Shown one piece after another: positions 52,169 to 60,307 of a stretch of 64,000 nucleotides of DNA. The stretch comes from CAYTSW01 sp964440605 (GTDB lineage: Bacteria > Planctomycetota > Phycisphaerae > Phycisphaerales > UBA1924), in the NCBI GenBank assembly GCA_964440605.1, contig CAYTSW010000001.1, positions 28,119 to 92,118 of the forward strand. The letters run 5' to 3'. The position numbers were made by a program, and so were the translations under genes. Each line of letters starts with the position of its first letter. The stretch's first letter is position 1. Below the pieces are notes generated by a model. That model ran no database searches. It was given only the letters and a program-made list of their open reading frames with translations, and was not told where the DNA came from.

Positions 52169-54981
52169 CCGCTCGCACGACCCGACACCTGCTCCCTCCC
52201 GGCATCCCCCTGGCCCGCACGGTCGCGCGTCATCTCGCGACGATCAGCCCATCGTCGCACGCGCTCGACCTGTCCGACGTGCTCCTTGTCGCCCCGACCC
52301 GGCGCAGCGCCCGGCTCATCGAGGGCGCTCTGATCGACCTCGCGCATGCGTCGGGTCGCGGGCTCATCCCGCCCGACTCCACCACGCCCGCCGCGCTGCC
52401 CGATCACCTGCTCGATGTCGCCGAAGTTCTCGCTTCGCCCACCGTGCAGTCCATCGCCTGGGCCGAGGCCATCGTGCGGACCGATCGCGAGACGCTCGTC
52501 CGGCTCAAGCGGTTCCCGCCCGAGCCGGCGGACACACGCGAGCGCGACGCGCTGGCCACCTCGCTCGCCGACGCGGCGCGCACCCTTGCGGCCCACGGAT
52601 TGCGCTTCGCCGACGCCGCAGAGCTCGATCCCGAACGCGGGGAGCGCTGGCGCGCCGCGGCTTCGATTCACGACCGGTATCTCGCCTTGCTCAGTGAGGT
52701 CGGGCGCGCTGATGCGGACGACGCCCGACTGCGCGGGCTGGCGGCGGGGCGCCTGGTCACGACCGGCCGCGTGGTGCTCGCGTGCTGCCCCGATCTCTCC
52801 GGCCTCACTCGGCGCGTTCTCGAAGCCAGCCGCGCTCCGATCGATGTCCTGATCGCCGCGCATACCGCCGACGCGACGACCGCGGCCTTCGACGACCTCG
52901 GCGTTCCCTGTACCGATCACTTTCTGCACGCCGACATCCCGCTCAACGACGACGACATCCGCACCGCCGATGCACCCGACGACCAGGCCGCCGCGGCTCT
53001 CGAAGCCGTCGCCGAGGCCGCGCGTGCGCAGGCTCGTGCGCCGCGCGACATCGCGGTCGGCCTTCTCGACGCCGGTCTCGGACCCACCCTCGCGCGTGCC
53101 GCACGGCGTCACCGCGCGGATGTGCGCGACGCGGCGGGGCTTCCGTTGGCCCACACCTCCCTGCCGACCTTGCTGCGCCGCATCGCCGACATCTGCGCCG
53201 AGCGCACGCTCGACACGCTTGCGCAGCTCGCCCGCCACCCGGCCATGGAGCGTCGCATCGGCGCGATGGCGGATAGCACGCTCGCGCCCGACTGGCTCGC
53301 CCGCCTCGACGATTACGTCGCCACCACCCTGCATGTGCGTATCGACGGCTCGTGGCGCACCGAGTGCCCCAAGACACGCGCTGCGCTCGACCAGACGTTC
53401 GCTGCCGCCCGCCGCCTGCTCGATGTCCTCGAGCCGGACGCCGGAGCCGCGTCGCCGACCGTGTGGGCGGGTCGCCTGCGCGCGCTGCTCGCCACCGTGT
53501 ACGAAGACGAGGAAGTGTCGCCCGAGTCCGACGCGGGCCGCGTCGCTCTTGCCGCGACCCAGCGCCTGGCGGATCTTCTCGCCGAGTGGTCGGCGTTGCC
53601 CGACGGGGCCGCCGACCTGTCCGCCGCCCGATGGTCGGCCCCGGAAGCGCTGGAGCACGCCGCGGCGTCCATCGAGGCCCACGCCGCTCGCCCGCCCGCG
53701 GAGACCGACGCCGTCGAGATGCTCGGGTGGCTCGAGCTGCTCGTCGACCCAGCGCCCGTCAAGGTGCTTGTCGGCGTCAACGAGCGTCACCTGCCGACGC
53801 CGCTCGGCGTGCACCCGCTCATCCCCTCTGTCTCGCGAGCCCGCCTGGGCCTGCCCACCGATGAGCAGCGCGAAGCCCGCGACGCCTATCTGCTGGCGAC
53901 CATCGGCGCCCATGCCGAGCACGTCATGCTCGTTGTCGGTCGTCGCAGCCTCGAAGGCGATCCGTTGCTGCCCAGCCGCCTGCTCTTCCGCACCGACGAC
54001 GAAGCCGCGACCCGTCGCCTTACGCGTATCCTCGCCGAAGCGCCCGACCCGGCGCGTCGCAGCACATTGAGCCAATCCAGGCCGGCGCCGGCGACACGAG
54101 CGGTTCTCACGCCGCGTCCGGGTTCCTGGCCGGCGCTGGAGCGGATGCGCGTGACCGCTTTTCGTACCTGGCTCGCCAGCCCGTACGCGTTCTTCCTCGA
54201 GCACATCCTTGGCCGCGCGGAAGTCGCGTCACCCGAAGGCGAGCTCGACGCAATGGCCTTCGGCTCGCTCGTCCACGATGCGCTCAACGTCTTCCATGAT
54301 CGCAAGGATCTTGCCGAGGAGACCGACGACGCCGCGCTCGCCGACGCGCTGGGCGAGATCCTCGACACGCTGGCCCGCGGGCGTCTTGGCGACGCGCCGC
54401 CGACGGCCTGCTGGATCCAGATCCAGCAGGCCCGCTTCCGCCTGCGTGCGTTCGCCCGTCTCGAATCGAAGCTGCGCCGACAGGGCTGGCGCACGCTTTA
54501 CTCGGAGTGGTCGCCCGCTGAGCGCCACGTGGTGTTCGAGGCGCCGAGCGGGCCGGTTCGGCTCGCGGGCCGTATCGACCGCATCGACCACCACGCCGAG
54601 AACGATTCGTGGCGCATCATCGACTACAAGACCGGCGAGACCGTCGAGGCGCCCGACAAAGCCCACCGGCGCGCCGGCGAATGGGCCGATCTTCAACTGC
54701 CGTTGTACGTCGCCCTCGCCGACGAGCTCGACATCCCCGCCGACCGGCTCGAACTTGGCTACATCGCTCTGCCCAAGCAGGAGGAGGATGTGGCGTGGCT
54801 GCCCGCGGAGTGGGACGCCGAGGACCTCGCCTCGGCGCACGCGTGTGCGCGCGACGTCATCGACGCGATCCGCGCGCAGGAGCTCTTCACGCCCGGGCAG
54901 GACCCGCCCGACGAGGGCCCCATCGCGGCCATGCTCGGGCGCACCGTCGTCGGCCTCCCCGCCCGCGAGGTCGATCCATGA
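52165..54981 (+). CDS. AddB-like PD-(D/E)XK nuclease subunit (iron-sulfur cluster lost)
   Basis: 938 residues. N-terminal UvrD-like fold without a P-loop (VLLVAPTRRSARLIEGAL), so helicase-inactive. The C-terminal RecB-type nuclease has LVHDALNVFHD, GRIDRID, WRIIDYKTG near residue 819 and LQLPLYVALA (QxxxY) near 843. In classical AddB a Cys precedes the PFxxF motif and binds a 4Fe-4S cluster; here the site reads WLASPYAFF, so that Cys is absent. With the next gene it should form an AddAB-type complex that resects double-strand breaks. It overlaps its neighbours by 4 bp on both sides. Confidence 0.85.
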   Translation: MTARTTRHLLPPGIPLARTVARHLATISPSSHALDLSDVLLVAPTRRSARLIEGALIDLAHASGRGLIPPDSTTPAALPDHLLDVAEVLASPTVQSIAWAEAIVRTDRETLVRLKRFPPEPADTRERDALATSLADAARTLAAHGLRFADAAELDPERGERWRAAASIHDRYLALLSEVGRADADDARLRGLAAGRLVTTGRVVLACCPDLSGLTRRVLEASRAPIDVLIAAHTADATTAAFDDLGVPCTDHFLHADIPLNDDDIRTADAPDDQAAAALEAVAEAARAQARAPRDIAVGLLDAGLGPTLARAARRHRADVRDAAGLPLAHTSLPTLLRRIADICAERTLDTLAQLARHPAMERRIGAMADSTLAPDWLARLDDYVATTLHVRIDGSWRTECPKTRAALDQTFAAARRLLDVLEPDAGAASPTVWAGRLRALLATVYEDEEVSPESDAGRVALAATQRLADLLAEWSALPDGAADLSAARWSAPEALEHAAASIEAHAARPPAETDAVEMLGWLELLVDPAPVKVLVGVNERHLPTPLGVHPLIPSVSRARLGLPTDEQREARDAYLLATIGAHAEHVMLVVGRRSLEGDPLLPSRLLFRTDDEAATRRLTRILAEAPDPARRSTLSQSRPAPATRAVLTPRPGSWPALERMRVTAFRTWLASPYAFFLEHILGRAEVASPEGELDAMAFGSLVHDALNVFHDRKDLAEETDDAALADALGEILDTLARGRLGDAPPTACWIQIQQARFRLRAFARLESKLRRQGWRTLYSEWSPAERHVVFEAPSGPVRLAGRIDRIDHHAENDSWRIIDYKTGETVEAPDKAHRRAGEWADLQLPLYVALADELDIPADRLELGYIALPKQEEDVAWLPAEWDAEDLASAHACARDVIDAIRAQELFTPGQDPPDEGPIAAMLGRTVVGLPAREVDP

Positions 54982-57900
54982 CGCCACGCTCTGCGCCTCA
55001 ACCGCCCGTTCGCGAACTCGTGCTCGCCTCCGCCGGCACGGGGAAGACGTACACCCTGTCAGGGCGTTACCTCGCGCTGATCGCCCGCGGCGTAACACCC
55101 GAGTCCATCCTCGCAACGACCTTCACGCGTAAGGCGGCGGGAGAGATCGCCGCCCGCATCCTCGGCCGCCTCGCCGCCGCCGCGTCGGACGGCACCGCGC
55201 GCGAGCGGCTCAACGAGCAGCTCGGGCTCGACGCTCCACTGACCGCGGGCGACTGCACACGACTGGCCGCCGGTCTGGCGCGTCGTCTGCACACCATGCG
55301 GGTGATGACCCTAGACGCCTACTTCGGCTCCCTCGCGTCGGCCGCGACGCTCGAGCTCGATCTGCCCGCCGACCCCGTTCTGCTCGACGAGCCGAGCCTG
55401 CAATCGCTTCAGATCGAAGCCATCGACCGCGCGCTCGACACCACAGCGCGTGACAACAAGACTGACGCCGAGCACGACGCGTCGGTCATCGAGCTGCTGC
55501 GGATGCTTCAAAACGCCGGCGCCTCGCGCCGCGTCCGCGACGCCATCGCCGGCAACATCACCGATGCGCACGACCTCTACCTCCGCACCGGCGGCGCGTC
55601 GGAGCGGTGGGGCATCACGCTCGATCCGGGCCACACCCTTGATGACACGGCCTTGACGCGGGCGGTCGAAGCCGTCCGTGCGATGACTCTCCCCACCAAA
55701 CGAGATGGCAGGCCCAACGGCCACTGGCTCGGCGCTCACAAGCGGCTGTTGCAGCACCTCGAGGACAAGAACTGGAAAGCCATCGCCGAGAGCGGCCTGA
55801 CGTCGAAGATCTTGTGCGACGAGGTCTCGTTCCAGAAGCAGGCAATCGAGCCCCACCACGTCGAGTGCCTCGAACCGATCGCCCGCCACGCCGCGGCCCG
55901 GGTGCTGACCGCGTACCAGCAGCAGAACACCGCCACGCTCGCGTTGCTGCGTCGGTACCACGACGCGCTGGTCGCCCTCAAGCGCGCCGAGGCCTCCATC
56001 ACCTACGACGACATACCCCGTGCGCTGCTATCGATGCCCGATGACGCGCGGCAGGCCCTTCTCTTCGACGCCGACGCCCGCGCCGATCACGTGCTGTTGG
56101 ATGAGTTCCAGGACACGTCCGTCGAGCAGTACGAACTGCTCCAGCCGCTGCTCGAGGAGATCATCTCGGACGAGTCCGACGCCCGACGCCTGTTCATCGT
56201 CGGGGATCCCAAGCAGTCGCTCTACATGTGGCGCCGCGCCGAGCCCGAGCTCGTGGCCTCCATGCACGCCCGGTATTCCCCTCGACTCCACCGGTCCGAT
56301 CTTGCGCAGTCCTGGCGTTCGTCGCAGACCGTTCTCGACGCCGTGGACGACGTGTTTGGTCGCGTGCGCGAGAACCCGGTGATGAACGAACACGCGGAGC
56401 CCACCGCGTCACGGTTCGCCGAGCTGTGGACATGCCCGACCGCCGCGATCCCACGCGAGGGCGAGTTCGTCCTGCGCACCGCGATGGAGCCCGACGAGGC
56501 GGACGAGACCGGCTCCGCGGCCGCCCGCGTTCACACGGCCATCCAGACCGCGGTGGACCTGCACGAGCGTGCGCCGTGGGCGAGCGTCGGCATCCTGCTG
56601 CGCACCAGCCGTCGGATCCCGGCGATCGTTGCGGGCATCCGCAGCGTGCTCAACGACGAGGAAGCGGTCGTCAGCGAAGAGGGTGGCGCTTCGCCCGCCG
56701 ACAGCCCCGCGACCGCGGCTGCGCTCTCGGCGCTGCGCTTTGCGCACCACCCGGGCTCCACGCTCAATCACTACCACGCCGCGACCTCCGTCCTCGCCCC
56801 CGCCCTCGAACTCGAGGACCCGCTCGACCGCGCACCCGAACGAGCGTCCGCCCGTCTTCGCCAGCGCATCGACCGCCTCACGCCCGCCGGTTTCCTTGAC
56901 GACCTGTACGCTGGCGTCTTCGACCGCCTCACCGCGCGCGAGCGCGACCGCTTCGCGCAGCTCGTTGATCTGGCCCACCGCCTCCAGGCCGCCGGGCGTA
57001 CCGACAACCTGGCCGACCTCGCCCATCGCCTGGAGACGTCGCGCATCGCGACGGACACCGCCGCTCCCATCCGCGTGATGACGATTCACGCCGCCAAGGG
57101 TCTCGAGTTCGACGCCGTCGTTCTGCCCGAGCTCGATGACAAATGGAACAGCGCGCTCTCGCGGTCGTCGGCGATCGCCGCGCCCGCCGACGACCCGCTG
57201 GCGCCGCCCGACCGCGTCGTCCGCTACGCCTGCAAGGAGCTCCGGGCGCTGCATGCCCAACTCGCGAGCGTGCACGACGCGGCGTTCCAGCGGTACGCCC
57301 TGGGCGAGCTCTGCGCTCTCTACGTCGCGATGACGCGCGCCAAGCATCACCTCGAAGTGATCATCAACCCTGTGAAAGATCCCGACAAGCACCCCTGCTC
57401 CACCGCTTCGCTCCTGCGAGCCGCCTTCGCCCCCGACGGCGGCTGCGACCACGACGACATCCTGTTTCACAGCGTTTCGGGCCACGACTGGGCCGAGGTC
57501 CACGCGCCGACGGAAGCCGCACCAACCCAGCAGCGAGCCGAGATCAGCATCGGCCTCGCGCAGCCCGACGCCGCCTCGACGCCGGCATGGTCGCTTCGTC
57601 GCCGATCAGCCAGCTCGCCCGATGACGCATCACGCCGTGTCCCGCTGGCCACTTTCTTCGCCGGGACGCCCGCGGCCGACCTGGGCACCGCTGTCCACGC
57701 CGCCTTTGAGTCCATCGATTGGCTCGACTCCGACCGTTCACCCAGTTTGGAAGAACTTCTTGCGCAGGTCGATGCGTCCCTGCACGATCGCGCAAGGCCC
57801 GTGATCGAGCGAGCGCTGGCCTCGCGCGCCATCGTCGCCGCCCTGTCCCCCGCTCGCTACGCCGAGCGCGCGGGCGACACGCTAGACGTACGCAACGAAC

Positions 57901-58202
57901 TGCCCTTCGCCTACCGCGTGCCAGCGACCGACGACCGCGCGGCTTCCGTCTTGACCGGCCGCATCGATCGACTCGTCATCGGACGCGACCGAAGCGGCGG
58001 CGCGCGCTGGGCCGACATTCTGGACTTCAAAGTCGAGTCCAACACAGGGGCGACCTCCACGACGCTCGAGGAGGTTGCCGAGACGTACCGCGCGCAGATC
58101 GAGGCGTACCGCGCCGCCGTGGCCGTCACGTTCGGTCTCGACGCCGCCGTGATCTCGGCGGCCCTTGTCCTCGTCACGCGTGGCGAGGTGCTGGAGCTCT
58201 AA
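54978..58202 (+). CDS. AddA-like UvrD helicase-nuclease
   Basis: 1074 residues. Superfamily 1 helicase: SAGTGKTYTLSGRYL (Walker A, residues 17-25), ATTFTRKAAGEIAARIL, LLDEFQDTSVEQY (motif II, near 374), GDPKQSLYMWRRAEP, IHAAKGLEFDAVVLPELDD near 704 and VAMTRAKHHLEVI (motif VI). The C-terminal RecB nuclease has GTAVHAAFE, WADILDFKVES near 1013 and QIEAYRAAV. It would unwind and cut DNA ends with the AddB-like partner; the start overlaps that gene as ATGA. The stop overlaps the convergent panD stop by 4 bp. Confidence 0.9.
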   Translation: MTPRSAPQPPVRELVLASAGTGKTYTLSGRYLALIARGVTPESILATTFTRKAAGEIAARILGRLAAAASDGTARERLNEQLGLDAPLTAGDCTRLAAGLARRLHTMRVMTLDAYFGSLASAATLELDLPADPVLLDEPSLQSLQIEAIDRALDTTARDNKTDAEHDASVIELLRMLQNAGASRRVRDAIAGNITDAHDLYLRTGGASERWGITLDPGHTLDDTALTRAVEAVRAMTLPTKRDGRPNGHWLGAHKRLLQHLEDKNWKAIAESGLTSKILCDEVSFQKQAIEPHHVECLEPIARHAAARVLTAYQQQNTATLALLRRYHDALVALKRAEASITYDDIPRALLSMPDDARQALLFDADARADHVLLDEFQDTSVEQYELLQPLLEEIISDESDARRLFIVGDPKQSLYMWRRAEPELVASMHARYSPRLHRSDLAQSWRSSQTVLDAVDDVFGRVRENPVMNEHAEPTASRFAELWTCPTAAIPREGEFVLRTAMEPDEADETGSAAARVHTAIQTAVDLHERAPWASVGILLRTSRRIPAIVAGIRSVLNDEEAVVSEEGGASPADSPATAAALSALRFAHHPGSTLNHYHAATSVLAPALELEDPLDRAPERASARLRQRIDRLTPAGFLDDLYAGVFDRLTARERDRFAQLVDLAHRLQAAGRTDNLADLAHRLETSRIATDTAAPIRVMTIHAAKGLEFDAVVLPELDDKWNSALSRSSAIAAPADDPLAPPDRVVRYACKELRALHAQLASVHDAAFQRYALGELCALYVAMTRAKHHLEVIINPVKDPDKHPCSTASLLRAAFAPDGGCDHDDILFHSVSGHDWAEVHAPTEAAPTQQRAEISIGLAQPDAASTPAWSLRRRSASSPDDASRRVPLATFFAGTPAADLGTAVHAAFESIDWLDSDRSPSLEELLAQVDASLHDRARPVIERALASRAIVAALSPARYAERAGDTLDVRNELPFAYRVPATDDRAASVLTGRIDRLVIGRDRSGGARWADILDFKVESNTGATSTTLEEVAETYRAQIEAYRAAVAVTFGLDAAVISAALVLVTRGEVLEL

Positions 58203-58582
58203 GTCGTTGAGGGCCCCGGGTCGTAGCGCAGCATCTGCGTGATGCGGTTGCCCTCACCGATGATCGCCGCGCGTGGGTGGTGCTCGCGGTATTCCTCGTC
58301 GTTCATCAGCGCCCAGTGCAGGATGATCACCTGATCGCCCACCTCAACGAGATGGGCAGCCGCCCCGTTGAGGCCGATGACGCCCGAGCCCGGCTCGCCC
58401 CGGAAGACGTAGGTCTCGAAGCGGGCGCCGTTCCGGCAGTTGGCGACGAGGACCTTATCGCTCACGCGCAGCCCGGTCGCTTCCAGCAGGTCGGCGTCGA
58501 TGGTGATGGAGCCCACGTAGTCCGGGTGCGCCTCCGTGACCGTCGCCATGTGAATCTTGCAGTGCAGAACTTCCCGAAGCAT
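58199..58582 (-). CDS. panD: Aspartate 1-decarboxylase
   Basis: 127 residues, the normal length. It makes beta-alanine for pantothenate. The self-cleavage site is Gly24-Ser25 in DYVGSITID, which creates the pyruvoyl group; other landmarks are KVLVANCRNGARFETYV and GVIGLNGAAAHLVEVGDQVIIL. The start MLREVLHCKIHMATVTEA is canonical. A TACCCT box is 6 nt before the ATG, and the stop overlaps the addA-like gene by 4 bp. Confidence 0.95.
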   Translation of the reverse strand: MLREVLHCKIHMATVTEAHPDYVGSITIDADLLEATGLRVSDKVLVANCRNGARFETYVFRGEPGSGVIGLNGAAAHLVEVGDQVIILHWALMNDEEYREHHPRAAIIGEGNRITQMLRYDPGPSTT

Positions 58583-58588
58583 GTGCTC

Positions 58589-58594
58589 AGGGTA
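58589..58594 (-). promoter_or_regulatory. -10 box TACCCT, 6 nt before panD (leaderless)
   Basis: Minus strand: TACCCT-GAGCAC-ATG; no Shine-Dalgarno. Confidence 0.45.
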
Positions 58595-58617
58595 GCTCCG
58601 CCGAGCCCGTCGGGTGC

Positions 58618-58645
58618 CGCTGACTTCGGCCCTGCGAGGTCAGTG
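58618..58645 (+). repeat. CACTGACC palindrome, copy 6
   Basis: CGCTGACTTCG / CGAGGTCAGTG with a GCCCTG loop; two G-T mismatches or wobbles in the arm. A REP-type palindrome follows 27 bp later, the same pairing as at 60198-60270. Confidence 0.75.
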
Positions 58646-58672
58646 CGTTGGGCGCGAGCCAGGGTCACCGAT

Positions 58673-58692
58673 CACCGGGCTCGCGCCCGGTG
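58673..58692 (+). repeat. REP-type palindrome (CACCGGGC arm)
   Basis: Perfect 8-bp stem CACCGGGC / GCCCGGTG with a TCGC loop. Confidence 0.75.
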
Positions 58693-58747
58693 TTCACTGC
58701 TCGCTTCTCCTTCGTGCCCCCCGTGTCTCCATGGCCTGGCGCCTGCT

Positions 58748-60016
58748 TCACGCAGCCACCCCCTCCCCCTTCCCCTCGACCATTACCGCCGCCCCCCGGC
58801 CGGGCCGGCGGGACGCGATCCATCGCCTCAGCTCGTTCTTCACCTGCCCCCATCCCTCGCCCGCGCGGATGTCGAGGAAGGCGGCGTACATGCCGACCAG
58901 CAGCGCGTCCAGCTCGCGCACCGCGCCGATGCGCCACTCCTCGATCTCCCGTGGGTCGTCCATCTCCTCGGGCGGTTCGGGCAACACGCACCCGCTCACG
59001 AGCCACTTGTCGGCCTGGAGGCCGAGCCGCCAGCCGCGACCGCCCGAGGCGATGAGCAGTGTTGCCTTGCGGGGCCACTTGCCGCTTGCGAGCGCTTCGC
59101 CGGCCTCCCCGATGCGCATCGGGCTCGCGCCCCCCTCGTCGCCCTTCAGGCTCGCCGACCCCGTGGCCCCCCAGGCGCAACGCAGCTCGACCGGCCCGTC
59201 CAGGGCGATGTCCACTTCGGCGCGTCGGCCGCTGCCGAACTCCGCGTGCACAACGCCCTCGCCCTCTTCCCAAGCGTGCCAGAGCCACAGCAGGAACTCG
59301 TTGCCAAGGAAGTCGTGCGGTTCGGGCCCGCCCATCGCCCACGGCACGTCGGGGCGTGTCTCGCGCTCCACCCACGCGGGCGGCTCGGTGAACGCGCTTG
59401 GCATGAGGTCCTCGAAGTCGCGCTCGCGGCCCTGGCGCGCCAAGTGAGCATGGGCGAGCGCGCCCGCCGACTGCAGCTCGAGATGGCTCGCGCCGTCGAA
59501 CGTGTTCCGCCACAACGCGCCGAGCTGCTCGATCGTCGTCGACCCGCCCGACGCGCTGAGGACAACGCTCCGCTCGGCGTCGTACAGCACGCCGGTCATC
59601 GCGCTGCGCCGGTAGCGCCCGCTCGCGAGCTCGGTGTGCAGCGCTTGCTCGGCCAGTTCCTTCGCTTCTCTGCGTTCGGCCCTCGACAGCTCGCCCGTCG
59701 CGCTCTCGGCGCGGGCGGCGTCCTCGTGCTGGCCCTTGATCGCCCGCTTGATTTCGCCCGGCACACGGTTCACGTCCACGCGCATCCCAACATGCGCCGC
59801 CTCGCCACCGAAAAAGACGTTCTTCTCCCGTGCGTACACCGCGTCGTACACATGCCCACCGGCACACCAGCCCGCGTCCACCTCCTTCGCGAACCCGATG
59901 TCGCTGGGCTTGACCTCTTGCTCCGCCAGCTTCTCGAGCAACCCCTCATCCACCGCCGGCGAAGACCCGCCCACACCCAACCGAGCAAAGCTCACCCGAC
60001 CACGAAGAAACGGCAT
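58748..60016 (-). CDS. RdgC-like recombination-associated protein
   Basis: 422 residues. The N-terminal half resembles RdgC: MPFLRGRVSFARL, FAKEVDAGWCAGGHVYDAVY, VPGEIKRAIKGQ, then a charged helix (LSRAERREAKELAEQALHTEL) and RRSAMTGVLYDAERSVVLSASGG. The C-terminal half has FLGNEFLLWLWHAWEEGEG, seen in RdgC-like proteins outside gamma-proteobacteria. RdgC forms a DNA-encircling ring that limits RecA. ATG 60016 has a strong GGAGGTT 7-13 nt upstream; an upstream in-frame ATG at 60127 would add a Cys/Gly-rich segment without support. Assignment is by pattern only. Confidence 0.6.
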   Translation of the reverse strand: MPFLRGRVSFARLGVGGSSPAVDEGLLEKLAEQEVKPSDIGFAKEVDAGWCAGGHVYDAVYAREKNVFFGGEAAHVGMRVDVNRVPGEIKRAIKGQHEDAARAESATGELSRAERREAKELAEQALHTELASGRYRRSAMTGVLYDAERSVVLSASGGSTTIEQLGALWRNTFDGASHLELQSAGALAHAHLARQGRERDFEDLMPSAFTEPPAWVERETRPDVPWAMGGPEPHDFLGNEFLLWLWHAWEEGEGVVHAEFGSGRRAEVDIALDGPVELRCAWGATGSASLKGDEGGASPMRIGEAGEALASGKWPRKATLLIASGGRGWRLGLQADKWLVSGCVLPEPPEEMDDPREIEEWRIGAVRELDALLVGMYAAFLDIRAGEGWGQVKNELRRWIASRRPGRGAAVMVEGKGEGVAA

Positions 60017-60197
60017 GCCACAACCTCCATGACCCCCCGCCCAAGAACAACACACGCACCCACATGCGCGTCGACCACAATCAAACGAGTCGGGCATCCT
60101 CCCACACCCACCACCCCGCCCGCTCACGCCTGTCGCGACGTGTCAAAACCCGTGGACAACTTGTCACAGACAACGAAGCGCCACGAACTCGGAGTGC

Positions 60198-60225
60198 CAC
60201 TGACCTCGGCTCTGCGAGGTCAGTG
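60198..60225 (+). repeat. CACTGACC palindrome, copy 7
   Basis: Perfect 11-bp stem CACTGACCTCG / CGAGGTCAGTG with a GCTCTG loop, between the RdgC-like and beta-CASP genes. Confidence 0.85.
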
Positions 60226-60250
60226 CCCAGCGCCCAATCACATAAAAGGC

Positions 60251-60270
60251 CACCGGGCTCGCGCCCGGTG
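60251..60270 (+). repeat. REP-type palindrome (CACCGGGC arm), second copy
   Basis: Identical 20-bp core to 58673-58692 (CACCGGGC, TCGC, GCCCGGTG), 25 bp after a CACTGACC palindrome. Confidence 0.75.
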
Positions 60271-60307
60271 CTCCCTGGTTCGTAGATGCGTTCTTGGGTG
60301 TATCCGC

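Noticed and set aside
3592..60270. CRISPR array formed by the dispersed palindromes
   Set aside because: Copies are kilobases apart in intergenic gaps with no regular spacers, and no cas genes are present.
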